Origin: Isoetes taiwanensis | Taxonomy: Eukaryota > Streptophyta > Lycopodiopsida > Isoetales > Isoetaceae | Direction of reading: 5' to 3' | Assembly (NCBI GenBank): GCA_021234155.1 | Contig: JAJEKV010000004.1 | Span: 27,922,919-27,986,918 of the forward strand | Length of the DNA: 64,000 nucleotides | Program-made: the position numbers and the translations under genes | Notes under the pieces: generated by a model | The model's database searches: none | Told to the model about the DNA's origin: nothing | The model's input: the letters and a program-made list of their open reading frames with translations, nothing else | In this document: positions 21,683-33,979 of the stretch, in pieces | Layout of the letters: every line of letters begins with the position of its first letter | Numbering within the stretch: position 1 is the stretch's first letter

Positions 21683-23313
21683 TTGAAATCAGGAATTACA
21701 TACAACTGTCAAACAGCGACAGGGGTCATCATAGCTAATGGGGTACAAAAATGGGGAAGATCATGGAATTTCACGAGCCAGAATACACACGGGAAGAGTA
21801 TAGTGGATTATGTGATTATGAATGGCCAAGCAGTGGAAATCGTCGCAGGATTTATGCTACTAGAATGGCCGACTGGGAAAAGAGAAAGCCACAGACCCAT
21901 ACAGTTAACACTCAAAGGGGGCGAGCCAACACAAGTTGATAACACACAGGAAAAGGAGAGAGAGAAATTTCAGGAAAAGTATACAGATACATTCATACAA
22001 TCGGTCATGGCAGAAATGGGAAAATGGGAATGGGGGAAGCATAAGGCAGATGAAAACGGCAACATCCTTAATGACATTATGGTTAGAGTGGCAACAGAGA
22101 TATTCAGAAAAAGAAAGAGACCCAGGAAGAGCAATGCTTTTAAGGCCTCTGTATGGTATGATGAGGAATGCAGGGAGCAAAAAAGAAAGGTCAAAGCGCA
22201 TATAGGAAAGGAGGCGTATCAGACAGAAAGAGCGACATACCTAAGACTGTTGAAGTTAAAACGGAACAAAAACTTGTTACAACACCAATGGGGTCTCGCC
22301 AAATTGCTGAAAAGGCAACCCCGAAATTTCTGGAAGGGATTTAAAAGGAAGGGAGGTGGGAATATGAAAACCGAGAATAAGCAGGACACTATTGGAGCAG
22401 CCGGATGGGAGAAATACCTGGAGAAATTATACAGGACGGGGGCATCCCCAATGCCAATACCAACACTGCAGAATATGGATAAACCGTGCTTCAGCATACA
22501 GGAAGTAATGATAGCGCTAAACATGATGGCCAATCACAAAGCCCCGGATCTCTATGGACTAAAAGTGGAGTTACTAAAGTGTGCTGAAACAGCAATAGGG
22601 GAACAAGTCACCGACATTTTTAATGGCATAATACATACAGGGCTCCCAGACAGGTGGACATATAACAGGGTCATACCTCTACACAAGGGGGGAAGCAGAC
22701 AGGAACCCGGAAACTAAAAGACAATAATGGTGAGCTCGATCTTCGCAAAATGGTTCGGAAAAGTCCTGGACAGCAAATTGAAACAATGGGCAGAAGCGGG
22801 AAATCTACCAGACAAATGGGAATGAATCTGAGTTACATAATAAACGAAGGGAAGTGGAATGAAGAATGGGCAGATAGAGCTACAAAAGCATGGCTGCAAA
22901 AACACACAGGACCCAAGACACTCTGGCTCATGACAGTCTTCAATCCAGAACAGCAGATAGGATAGCAGATGTACCGAGATAACCTGCTAGGAAAGTCCAG
23001 AAGAGACATCCTGGCAAGATTTAGGATGGGGAGTCATGATCTAAGAATTGAAAAGGACAAATGGAGGGGAATAGAAAAGGAGTACTAGATATGCAGAATC
23101 TGTGACACTGGGGAAGTGGAGGATGAGAATCACATGATTAATGAGTGCCCGATATACGGAGACATCAGAGACAAATACAGAAATATAAGATGGGGACAAC
23201 CAGTACACATTATGATGATAAGGACAGAAACAATGAGAGACATGGCAGACGCAATCAAGGGAATGACGATCAGACATCGAGAAGTACACAAAGAAAGAGG
23301 CCTTGTAATATGA
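21683..23313 (+). pseudogene. LINE ORF2 (endonuclease/reverse transcriptase), core deleted
   Basis: The frame begins inside the endonuclease: SIVDYVIMNG followed by SHRPIQL, its C-terminal catalytic SxHxP-like end. Next come a long basic linker and the start of the RT domain: MANHKAPDLYGLKVELLK and WTYNRVIPLHKGGSRQEPGN, then a TAA stop where a tyrosine is expected, followed by TIMVSSIFAKWFGKVLDSKL. The YxDD core is missing. The C-terminal zinc motif (CRICDTGEVEDENHMINECP) survives at 23,095-23,150 after another stop. It is a dead copy with an internal deletion. Confidence 0.75.
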
Positions 23314-23584
23314 ACCGCACAAGAGGCGATTCATAAACCCCACACAAATTGTTCAGTTAAAAGCTGATTGATAACGACGCACCACTGCACGGCCACGACG
23401 CCGATGTAAAGCGGGGTGTTGGTACTAATAGAAAAAAGGAAGCCTTCAAAAAAGGCTACAATAAATCAGCGTGATGTGCTAGTAGCGCTCTTTCAGGGAG
23501 CTCGCCCATGCTACATAAGTCAAGGGGCCTGAGGGCACAAGGGACATTAATTTCTATTCTATTCTATTCTATTCTATTCTATTC

Positions 23585-24714
23585 AAACTCTTAATTAACA
23601 AATACCTCCTCTAACATAAGCGCATGTTCAGGATCATCAACTATAGGTGAAAGTGTGCCATCATAGTCTAAAAATATTGTAATTTATCTGTCCTTCACCG
23701 TATTATCATCATTAGTCATCGTTCACTTTAAAAGCACCAAGATCACAACAATATTATAATAAAGTTCTAGCATGTAGGCTGGTGGCTTCTCTATTAACTC
23801 TAATGTGAAAACAATAACAATATAGAGGACCTGGGAAGAAGGAAAAAAAAAAATCTGAACATACCAAAGAGTTTCACCATGTTGAAACTTCAAAAATAGG
23901 CTCCCTGCATGGTTGTTTCAGGCCCTATCAAAGATCCTCAAAAAAACATTTTTTTGTAAATCAAACAAATACGTAATGAATTTTAGATATTATTGTATTT
24001 AAGTGTGCCCAGTTATGCAAAGGGCAAATAGCTGTACATTGTGTTATACAACCTAATCACTTACATTGCAACAATGTGGTTTCGAGAGCATTGGACCCCT
24101 TGCCACAAATCCTTGCATGTATCTGCTTTGGAAAAGTTCCATCCCAAAAGGGGGGCAACTTCAAACTGATAGAGAAAGTCTCAAAAGCAAAAATTAGCAA
24201 AAAATGCTAATTATGATGGCTAATTAACTAATTATGCCACCCACATAGCATGCATTAAACTGTTTATCATCTTGTGAGCTTGTGTTTGCAGCTATATATG
24301 ATAGTATAAATATTGTAGCCATTAAAAGCATCCATTTGTGAACCATTTATATCACCTAGAACAATGCAAATCATATGTAGATGGATCTTGAGTTTATGGA
24401 CACGTGTCTAAGAATCATATAAACATGAACTTGATCTGAATAGGAAGAGCTTTTTATTAGAACCGCAATCTTAGGCATCAAAAGAATACAATGTTATCTA
24501 TCTTCTTAACCTCTATGGTTTAGTTTAACCCTGAATATGGTGTAGTTCAAAATAGTGATAGAATGCTACAATGGAAAAACAATCATCAAACATGACAAAG
24601 AGAAGATAAGTATCACTCAAGAAGCATGAATTGTATAACAGGAGCAAGATTTGCTCCATAGGATCCTCACTTAGAATGTAGGAAATCGACATGCATGCTC
24701 AAAGAGGAGCTTAC
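23585..24714. other. Non-coding, no gene seen
   Basis: AT-rich sequence with no supported frame, repeat array or RNA gene. Confidence 0.35.
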
Positions 24715-27050
24715 CAGGAAAATAGCGGCAGTCTCAAAGATCAAGTTCCTTCTTGAGTGTAGAGCAGATGGTGCATTGGTCACATATTCTACAACTTGTA
24801 AGAAGACTTGTAGAATGCAAAGCTGCATAATGTGGTTCAGGATTCGGCCATTTATCGGAGCAAGCACAAGAAAAAAGTTATAACCCATCAGGATTCGGCC
24901 ATTTATCGGAGCAAGCACAAGAAAAAAGTTATAACCCATCAGAATGTCGTTCAAAATGCAGAAAAGGCATAAAAAGAATGCAAACAAAAAAAGGAGAATT
25001 CTAACCTGTTTGTCAAAAAAAAAAAAAAAATGGAGTTATTGGGCAATTTTGCCGTAACATTTTTGCCAGCAATGAGTCCACGATTTGGAATGAAATATTT
25101 TCTTAATATATTTGCCTGCAAGAAATAAAAATGGTTACAAAGGTAGCCAAAAAATTTGCCTGAAAAAATTAAAACATGCCGCAAAAAAAAAACACATGAA
25201 ACAATGATAGAAATATTACATGTAAAATAGAGACTTGAGAAAGAACCATAAATCCAGGAAACTGCTCCATAAAAACAAATGAGGATAAGCCAACTTCAAT
25301 TGCCAAACTCTCAAAATCTCTAAGAACGCAAGAATCTTAAAACATATAACTTGCTTCTTCTGAAGAGAATCGTCAATCCAGGCAAGGAGTTGCATTTTAG
25401 CTCAGATCCCTGAATGCCAAACTTGCCTGCCTTCTTTAAGAAATAAACACAAAAACCCCATGAAAGCATGGAGTTGTAATAATGTGTACATCAAATGAGT
25501 TTGCGCGAACAGATCAGGTAGATTTGTGGACAAAGCAACTCTGAACACAAAACCCAATAGAATTAACCAATGATATTTTAGTTTTCGTTTTGATTCAAGA
25601 TAATACCTGACAGTATTGCCGCACTCTCTTTTGGAATGCGTGATCGAGCTTGAATATCCAGGCCAATGCCACATAAATCCGATACCTCACCTTGCAAAGT
25701 ACTTGCTTTGGCTAGGAGTTACACGTAATTGTTACAAATACAAAGCCCTGTTGTTCTACCATTGTCCTGCTTTTTATATAATGAAAATGCATTGTTTGCT
25801 TGCATCTCTTAATCAACTGCACAAAAAATGTTAGCTACTATACACCTCCGCTAATTGTTGATCTGCACTTATCGGTGACAGTAAGTATCGAACGGGCATT
25901 TTGGTTAGAGAAAAAGTAGTTGGGAGTCAAAAGTAATGAGAATACAGACCTATATCATTACTTGATGGGTTTTTTATTACTTGACGGGTTGCTGACACCA
26001 TTCAGTTCTCGTTGTTTAAGATGTTTGCAATGCAATATGACATTTGAAAAGCAAGCAACGCTGAAGATCCAAGGAGATCCAGCACATGCAGGCCATATCA
26101 TTCTAATCTGCTAATAAGTTGTTCTTTGATCTTCAAGGTTAGAGCAAGTAGAAATGCAGATGAAGCATGAATAATAGTTGCAAATATAAATTAGGCCGCA
26201 TCATTTCAAACACTGAAATGTGCCCAAGAATGCATTCATTGATATAAGTGAGACTTCGATGACAATGCATGCATTGATATGACTGAGACTTCAATAATTC
26301 AGCCAACTGGTCTACAACTGAATGACAATGCAAGCTTTGCTACATTAGGTGCTTGCAAAGAAAAGAGACTTAATAAGCTATAGTTAAATAACATGCAAAA
26401 ATAACTGTTGTATCTTGACTTACTTTTCCATGGGAAATCTGTGGCGACCGGCAAGGGCGCAACTTGGAGGTCTGCAAGCATGTAGAGTGGAAAATCCTGA
26501 TTGAATTTTTGTTGGTGGCCCTTGGACCATTTGTAATCAAAAAATGGTATGCTTCAAGAGTTCTCTTCCAATATGGGTACTCGATTCACATACTTCTCCA
26601 CTGTGCCAACCATGTCCTCAATGCCTAAGTCATGCACAAATGTCATATTTGCGTATATCAATGAGAAGGCATGTATTCTGCAAGCATATCCCTCGCTTTA
26701 AATTTGAGCTCAGTTTAACAACTTCCTATTTTCAAACAAATTTAAAAGAGAGATGCTTGCTATAAGATGCAAGAATTAGAAGCATTTAGAAAACAAAAGG
26801 TGGCCTTTGTTATCTTTTTTGTGAACCTGGTGGTACTTGAAGTGAAGGAGAAATATAAACATTTGTGGGAATGGGTTAAGCAACTGGAAGTTAGAATCAA
26901 ACAATAGCAGTGATACTACTTTTAGGAAAAGGAGAAAGCATGTACAAAATCTAAGTAAAACCGAAGAAAATGGAGGTACTTTCCCAACAGCGAAGAACAA
27001 TCCATATACAAAGTAGTGGTCATGAGCAATAGCAACCATTCGCACAAGCG
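24715..27050 (-). pseudogene. Unidentified multi-exon gene or pseudogene
   Basis: Several minus-strand blocks look like real exons with good splice borders: about 27,050-26,980 (MRMVAIAHDHYFVYGLFF), 26,883-26,827 (LLNPFPQMFIFLLHFKYHQ), about 26,692-26,442 (MTFVHDLGIEDMVGTVEKYV, then FFDYKWSKGHQQKFNQ), 25,690-25,607 (VRYRIYVALAWIFKLDHAF) and 24,822-24,715 (EYVTNAPSALHSRRNLIFE). The third block contains an in-frame TGA between EENS and SIPFF, and its acceptor phase does not fit the exon before it. I do not recognise the family. The blocks may be parts of one long helical protein gene, or captured pieces. Confidence 0.35.
24840..24941. repeat. 51-bp tandem duplication
   Basis: GGATTCGGCCATTTATCGGA and the following bases to CCCATCA are present twice in a row without visible difference (24,840-24,890 and 24,891-24,941). 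The duplication lies in a presumed intron of the minus-strand gene. Confidence 0.9.
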
Positions 27051-27214
27051 CACACCGCTTGAGGTATAAGACGGACGGATTAAAGCGAGAAAACAGGGTC
27101 TACCAATGCTTTCAAGTGGGAACAATGTCACACTCTTCAGTATTGCCCCACATTTGCACCTATTCGGTCACGATATATCTGATCTATATATGTTCTTATG
27201 TTTCGCGCTTATCC

Positions 27215-27420
27215 GACCGTCCGTTCGAGATCCGACGGCTCATGTGGGTTTGGGACATATCCTACGGCCCAAATGGCCTGGGAGTTTACATATATATATA
27301 TATAATATGTGTACCGCGGTCCTACGGTCCAGATTGATCTGATCCTGACCGTCGGTCCGAGATCCGACGGCTCACGTGGCTTGGGGACACATCCTATGGT
27401 CCACGTGGCTTTGGGAATTA
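27215..27420. repeat. Internal repeat with GATCCGACGGCTCA motif
   Basis: GAGATCCGACGGCTCATGTG at 27,228 recurs at 27,358 as GAGATCCGACGGCTCACGTG. Each copy is followed by a GG..ACATATCCTAYGG block. The two copies flank an (AT)n run at 27,289-27,306. Confidence 0.6.
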
Positions 27421-27616
27421 TATGTAATAGATCCTACGGCTCATATTGCTTTTATATGGTGAGATCTTGATTGTTGATCAAGTCTAAGAGCCTAAGGCTC
27501 ATATTGAATGCTCGTTCCTTAAGAAAAGGCTTTTAAAATTTTTTATGTTATTGGGGGGATTCAAACCCTGGTCCTCAACCCCCCAAACCCCCCACTCTAA
27601 CCACTAGACCAAGCAT
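27290..27616 (-). mobile_element. tRNA-derived SINE
   Basis: On the minus strand the first 70 bases resemble a tRNA gene: an A-box TGGTCTAGTGGTTAGAG near 27,610 and a B-box GGGTTTGAATCCC near 27,555, about 35 bases apart. The middle is G-rich and does not fold as a normal tRNA. A body of about 260 bases follows and ends near an (AT)n run. Pol III-transcribed SINEs have this plan. The tail and target duplication are not clear. Confidence 0.5.
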
Positions 27617-28525
27617 TAATTCTATAAATAATTTATGTTTCAAATATACTTAAGGGTAATGTTCTAATTAAGATAAAAATAGACTATAATATTCTAGGAT
27701 GCTTTGAAAGTTTCAAAATGTTCCAGAAAGTTCTAAAATGTTCTAGAAATTTCTGGAATGTAAGGAATTCAGGAGAATTAAAGGGAATATAAGGACATGC
27801 TAAAACTGGAACAATGCGTCGTAGGACGTATTAATTTTCTTGCAATATAAATCTTGAAAAAAAAAAGTTCTAGATGCTCAGGGTAAGCGCCTCAGAGTAA
27901 AAATAGAAAGTGTTTTAAAAATGTTGCACAGATCCAAAATAGATTATTTTGGAAGGTTCTAAATGCTCATGGGTAAGCACCTCAATCAAAATAGAAAATT
28001 TTAAGAGAATCTAAGGGAATATTCATGAATGCTAAATATAGTACATAGAATGTTGAACACAGGGCCTTGCACCGTAAGAACATGCTAAAACTCGAATAAT
28101 GCGCCATAGGACGTGTTAAATTTCTTGTATATATATATAATCAACCCCTATATGTGATAAACATGCCTTTAGTAGGGGCACTGACATCTTATATTCAGAA
28201 GGTATTAGACGCGCGGGCACAATTATGCCCTACTAACATGTACAAATGTACAGTTCATCAGCCTCGATGTTGTAAGTACATTCGCAAGAACTCAATTATA
28301 TATGTCTTGATCTGATTAAATTAGCAACTTTGTCATTAAAAAGCAAATTAACAAATGTACTTGGCTGCAATCCAGAAGTGTGAGATAAAGTGTGAGATAT
28401 ATTCACTCATCTCTTTTCCATTCGCTATACTTTATACCCCATACCTTAGAAAATAAGACTCTAAATAACTAATTCAAAATCACCTCGTTAAGAATTAAAA
28501 AATACAGTTAACATGCCGATAAAAG

Positions 28526-31500
28526 CTACTTTCTCGAGGTTGTGAACATAAAAAAGCTGGATGCATAGTACTGCAAACTTGTCAATAAATCATTATGACG
28601 ACCCACTTCACCATATGCAAACATCCCTGCCAAAGGCTTGCCAGGGAACTTTTCCACAAAAGCTTTACTATCAGTGTGCTGGTCATGGAAAAATTCCCCT
28701 CCCCGTCCAACACAATTAAAAAGTAGCCCCCCAATCATAAGCTCTTTTTCCTTTATCATATTCCTTTCCACTTGATCAAGCTCATCTCGAATATTCATCT
28801 TTGCAAATTTTTCATCTGGTACATAGAACTGGATCAAATCTCCAGTTTTAATGAATCTTCCAGCAAAAAGCAGATACTCATCATCAAAGCTTCAAAGACA
28901 TAGATACAAATCAGCTAACAATATAATAAAATAGAAAATAAAAGGCTAAAAAGGGAAAGGATGGAGAATTAAGAAAAGGAGAGGGAGGAACTGACCCTTT
29001 CAGCTCGTAAAATTGGTTCACTCCAATCATTTTTCTTTTCTTGGCTCTCCCTCTTCTTTGTAACACTTGAACAACAATGTAGTCAGTGGCCATACCATTC
29101 GCCTGCATTATTTTAAAAAAAAAAACTTTTTTCAGACAGATTTGAGAGCATGCACAAAATAGCCTGCTTCTAGTGGTACGCAGGCAATTCTTTTATACAG
29201 CTTGCAGAAGACAACACCAGCCATCTCACATGGTTTTCGAGATCACTCAAAATAGCAGCTCCCCCAAGTTCTTCCTCAATTCTCTCTCGTGTGCAGGTAA
29301 GCCAGGTAGTCCATTCGTGAAGCTCATGATCTTCTGTCACTCTTGATGAAACAACTGTGTAAATTGGGCCAATTGGCACAACTGCACCCGCTACAGAAGC
29401 TTGATAGCCAACTTTTGATCCTGCTGGAATATTAGCTAAAGGTTTAGAGTCGAAAATATAGGCACGAGCCTGTAAATAATTAAGTTTTCTGCCTGCTGAT
29501 GCTTGGTTGAAATAGAAAGAACATGGAAGAACAGGTAAAAAAAAAGAAACAGGGGGAATCTAATATTTGATTAAGAGAGAAGAAAAAATAGAAGACGACT
29601 AGATTGACACAACTGCTTTTACTCACATGCCATGCTTGAAACAAAATGATTATTTTTGGGATTATCTGTATGTTCCTCGCAGAAAACCAGGCATGCCATT
29701 TCAACACTAACTGAGGTAAGGATCTGGCGATATGAAAAGATGCACGTGTTATGATATAAATGATAATTAATTTTTCATATAAAATGTATACCTTTGGAAT
29801 AGTGGAATGGACAAGGATGCCTTTTTTAGTCCCACAACAAATTCCACCAGAGATATGTGGCTTTTTTGAGGATGAACTATCTGCCATAAACTTTTAATAG
29901 AAAACATGCAGCTAAAGAGATAATAAAACAAAGACATATGTCTACAAATATCATGCAAAAAAGGTTATATTTGTAATCAGTTGCCCTTTATTGATGTTAT
30001 AATTCAATCATGCACATCCATATGAAACAGTGTAAATTATGACAGACAAAAAGGAACAGTACCTAGGCCATTCAGAACGTCCATGAGTATATGTGTTGGC
30101 TTCTGCATGCATGAAGTAACATTAATTGTCTCATCTTTCTCAAAAAAGCGAATGGTCAATAACTGTCCTTCCAAATACAATGACCAATAAGGCTCCTTGT
30201 CAGAACATATTTCTGATGTGATCAGTCCATAACATACTAACCCCAGAAAATTCAGAGACAACCCCCCTCAGAAAATAGACTCCTCATGGAAAAAGCTTTG
30301 GAGTTCACTCTCCAATTATGCGTAACAATTCCCACAGATCATCTTCAAAAAATCCAGTGTCGCTGGTAGAGTTGCTCATTAATTTAACAAGTTACTCATA
30401 TTCACTATCTAGATATGATTCCCCAATGATAAATTTCACAATCTTCCTAGACCCTGTGCGTTGTTCTAGCCAATGTTATATTGCTGGGGTGTACTTAGCT
30501 GCCTAGCCTCCCATGCTTGTTACCATCTAAGCTGCTACTAAGATTAATTTGTGGATCAAGACACATTGATAGTCTGCATCCAAAACACATCAGAGATAAC
30601 AAAGCTTCTGGTTCTCTAATTTTACTAGAAATTGGAGAGAAGTGTTGTACCGAAAGTAGCACAAATGCTCTTTTTGAAGATTTATTGAAGCTTGTACCAC
30701 ATGCCTGGGCTACAAAAGATTGTATCTCTTCTTCCTAGCATATAACCAACTAATCAGATCAGACTCTTTTACCTATATAGATGCACTAGACAAAGTTACT
30801 TACAGATGGAGACAAAGGAAGGCCAACTGCATCAACTATGGTGCCAGGAAAACGTCCAACAACCAGTACGAGGCCACTTTCTGGTATAAATATCTAATGA
30901 CAGAAGATGTTAAAAAAAGGTCAAGTGAAGAAAAATATCTATATAGCTTATATCACACACCTCTTTGAGTTCTTCACTCACAACATCTCTCCCTGCAATG
31001 CCTGGAGCAAGGCACCCAACAACTGGAATGCCATGAGGAAGATTCTTCTTTAGCTGCAAATTTATTAGCACCAATTTAAATTCGTTGACATACGCGAGAA
31101 CATAAACCAGAAGACAAACACAAACAACTTCTTACAAGCATGGAGATCTCTGCGCGAAACTTGTGCCCAGCTACAAACAACAAGGCAAACTGAGGTCTAA
31201 ATGGTTCTTTAAGCACCTTGCTTAAAACTTCCTCCATCGCATCCTGCATAACCACCTCAGCTAGGTTATCTAAGTGTATGCAACGTCTTAAGATTAAGAA
31301 CTTCTAAACCCTACCAATCTAAAATTCTTTATTGGAATGCAAAATGCACCTTGTAGGATTGTTGGGCATCAATTGGACAGTAGTGTCACAGACATCGATA
31401 AATATAAGGACTTAGATCATAAATCAACCTAATAATCACACCAAGGGGACAAGCTTATTGCTTGCTAGAGTCTAGAATTTAGATTCTAAAAGAAAGATCA

Positions 31501-33234
31501 ATACTAAAGATTCACAATGTATATAAGACAAAGTACAACATATAGAACCTGCACGGGTAACATGAATTTCCTAATCACTTGATAATATATTGCACAAAAC
31601 GCAAGAAGACAACATAATAACGCTGCCTCCATGAAGTTTAATTTGGAAGTAGTATCCCATTTGCCATTCTGGCTGCTCTAAAACAAGTTCTGATGTCTTT
31701 ATTTTAACTATTTGTTGAACCAGGAAGGAAATGCATTCAAATCAGAGAACTGAGTGTATCATGAAAATCAACAGATCCTTAAGTACAACAGTGGGAAAAG
31801 AAAATCCATAGATTGTGGCATAAATACTCCATAACTAAATTGAAGGTAGTTTCAATTTAGTAGTTCTTAATCAATGCATACAGCAATATAGAAAGTACAA
31901 CTTCTGGTTAAATAAATATCTATTTTTGGCAAAAAGCTCTTCTATAGCTTTGGCAATTCCAGAGGCAAGTTTAGTAGACCTCTGCTACTCCGCTGCTTTA
32001 AAACTTCTGCTGCAATAGGAACAATGGACTTTACAGTAGTAGCCTACAGCATGCCGCTACAGGTCAAGCAAGAGCAAAAACAATTATAGTAGCCGCCCGT
32101 AGAGCAGCTGTAGGGAGGGGTCAACCATTAGCCTGCTTCAGAAAGTCAATTTTGGTGTCATCTTCACCTATGTGAAATTTTAGTAGTAACTGTTTTCTTA
32201 ACCATGTAATGGACTTGGATTTACTGGTGCAGGAGAGCTAGGAAACTATGGTATTATGCTTGTAGTCCTGTAAATCCTTGGATGCCCAATGATAATTCTT
32301 TCAACATAAATGCTATCATCAGGAACCTCATTGTGACAATGCTCACTATATAACTTGACAACGAAGACACAATTGACCCATAGGCTTTAACACCACCAAA
32401 ATTATTTCATAGCCGTCTGCTACAAATCTTGTAGTTCTTGAACACACTACAATCAACCAACGAACTGGATTAGATAGATTTACTCACAACATCAATGTTA
32501 ATCTCGTAAAGAGATGGCCCATGATCTTGCAAGACCCATTTGATAGCATGCGCCCTCCATGCTGTAAATGTCAAACTCACGTCCATAATGCAAGAGGAAG
32601 TAATTTTGTTGCCACAGTTTGATGGCTCTGCAAGGTTCAAAGTGATCCTTCGACTGCATTTCAGTACCACAGTATATCCATTCCATAGGGTCCATGATGA
32701 GTGGCCTCAGTTGCATGGGTAGTCTTTGTTTTGCCACCCCTTCTGACGTGGCATTATCCCAGCCCTTGATGTCCAAATTGTGTGGTCTGGATCTGTGCCA
32801 CATCAAGTGGGGGGGCTGTAAAACGACGCTGTCCAAGAGAGGAATAAAACATTGCATTCAGGAGGATCAGTTGATCCTTAAGTACAGCAATGGGAATAAC
32901 AGGAATTGTGTCATAAATTATGGCACTTCTTAGTTCGGTAATTTTCCGTTTAATGGTCCTACTCAGTTATGTAGAAAGCAGACTCATCCCAATCCAGCAG
33001 ACATGAAATAGATTGTAAACAAACAGACAATGCTAAATTCAAAGGGAGAAAGCAGAATCATACATAAGGGTTCTCGTGAACAGTAAGGGCTGAAACAAGG
33101 CGAGGTTGTTGATTTTCCACAGCGCATATTGCAGCTTCCCATGATCGACAAACACATGCTGCTCTGGCAAGGGCCTTTGCAGGCAACAGCTCTAGAATTC
33201 TTACTAGAAGCTCGTGTTGCAACATATCCGCCAT
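28526..33234 (-). CDS. F-box protein with FIST domain (FBXO22-like)
   Basis: Exon 1 (33,234-33,064) encodes an F-box: MLQHELLVRILELLPAKAL then CVCRSWEAAI. Phase-matched exons follow at 31,243-31,136 (EEVLSKVLKEPFRPQFALLF), 31,053-30,961 (GIPVVGCLAPGIAGRDVV), 30,893-30,804 (GLVLVVGRFPGTIVDAVGL), 30,734-30,524, 30,465-30,396, then 29,890-29,792, 29,469-29,230, 29,102-28,996 and 28,889-28,526 (MIGGLLFNCVGRGGEFF, FPGKPLAGMFAYGEVGR). FIST_N plus FIST_C after an F-box is the FBXO22 plan, an SCF ubiquitin-ligase adaptor with a ligand-binding-like domain. Between 30,395 and 29,891 I could not find an exon that keeps the frame, and a TAA follows 30,396 if read through. The gene may therefore be intact with an exon I missed, or broken. 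Intron 1 is about 1.8 kb. Confidence 0.65.
31250..33060. other. Large first intron of the F-box/FIST gene
   Basis: No exon was found that is needed for phase: exon 1 and exon 2 join directly in phase 0. A minus-strand frame at 32,498-32,857 has no recognisable motif. CCTTAAGTACARCARTGGGAA occurs twice (31,779 and 32,876), hinting at a diverged internal repeat. Confidence 0.4.
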
Positions 33235-33600
33235 GGGATGAGAATTATGAAGAAAACATAAACCCTACACAAATGGTAAATACGTATCTAGATTCGTATA
33301 TGCTGAATCCAATGGACGTCTTCGCGATGAAATCTACTTTTTCCGGCTGCCGGTGGACATCGAAATCCGGCGAAAAAGCGAAATTTTAGAATCCGAAAAT
33401 GTAAATCCGGCAAGAAAAAACTTTTCCCACGTTACGCATTATTTTTTTAACGTGGCGGTGGATGCGTTACAACCTTGGCGTTACACCCTTCTACAAGTCT
33501 CAGAATTGTGGCGGTGGACCAGAACGCCTTCGGCCTGGCCCGTTGCTTCTGCAACAAAGGCGCTTCTGCAAATCTAGGGTTTCTTAGCTTCTCAGGGTGG
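33235..33600. promoter_or_regulatory. Candidate shared promoter between divergent genes
   Basis: The F-box/FIST gene starts leftwards at 33,234 and a spliced plus-strand frame starts near 33,602. The interval is richer in G+C than its surroundings, and an ATG-TAA upstream frame (ATGTTTTCTTCATAA) precedes the F-box start. Bidirectional promoter activity is inference from the layout. Confidence 0.35.
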
Positions 33601-33601
33601 T

Positions 33602-33979
33602 ATGGCAGATCAAGCAGGTATGGCACATCAAGCAATAAAATTCCTATTCCTTTTTTCTCTCTTGAACAAGCATGTTTAAATATTTACGGTTTAGGAATAT
33701 TCATCCTCTATGGATTTTGCAAAGGCCAGCGGATCTGCAGAAGTGAAGGATTTCTTCCGATCTTACATAGGTTTGATTCCAGTTCCCTAATCCTTGCCAT
33801 TTACAGCTTCTGCAATATTTTTCTGGGCTCCTTATCACAGATTTCCGCCAAAGCTGAGCTTGGACCCCCTTATATCAACTCTATTATACAGATACTTTGG
33901 AGATACGCTTCCAAATCTATCAGAATCCTGTTGCATTTCGTGGTGGTTTGTAGAAGTTTTAGAAACCAGCAGGTCTTAG
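33602..33979 (+). CDS. Unidentified spliced small protein
   Basis: Two exons chain in phase: 33,695-33,770 (SSSMDFAKASGSAEVKDFF) and 33,807-33,979 (SAIFFWAPYHRFPPKLSL, then RYFGDTLPNLSES). Borders are TTTAG/GAATAT, ACATAG/GTTTGA and TTTACAG/CTTCTG. An upstream start at 33,602 (MADQA) may belong to it, but the phase of that first piece is not settled. It lies head-to-head with the F-box/FIST gene. I do not recognise the family. Confidence 0.35.

Larger units (their letters stand above)
20055..23584 (+). mobile_element. Decayed LINE ending in a (TTCTA)n tail
   Basis: The order is a possible 5' UTR with two related monomers (GCGAGGG then ACCAAAA, at about 20,057-20,097 and 20,239-20,279), an ORF1-like region (20,708-21,412), ORF2 pieces (21,683-23,313), a 3' UTR and a tail of ATTCTATTCT repeats at 23,551-23,584. 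Short tandem tails instead of poly(A) are known for several non-LTR clades. The 5' limit is a guess. Confidence 0.75.

Noticed and set aside
32498-32857. 119-codon minus-strand frame in the F-box/FIST intron
   Set aside because: No family, no splice signals needed by the gene, and exons 1 and 2 already join in phase.
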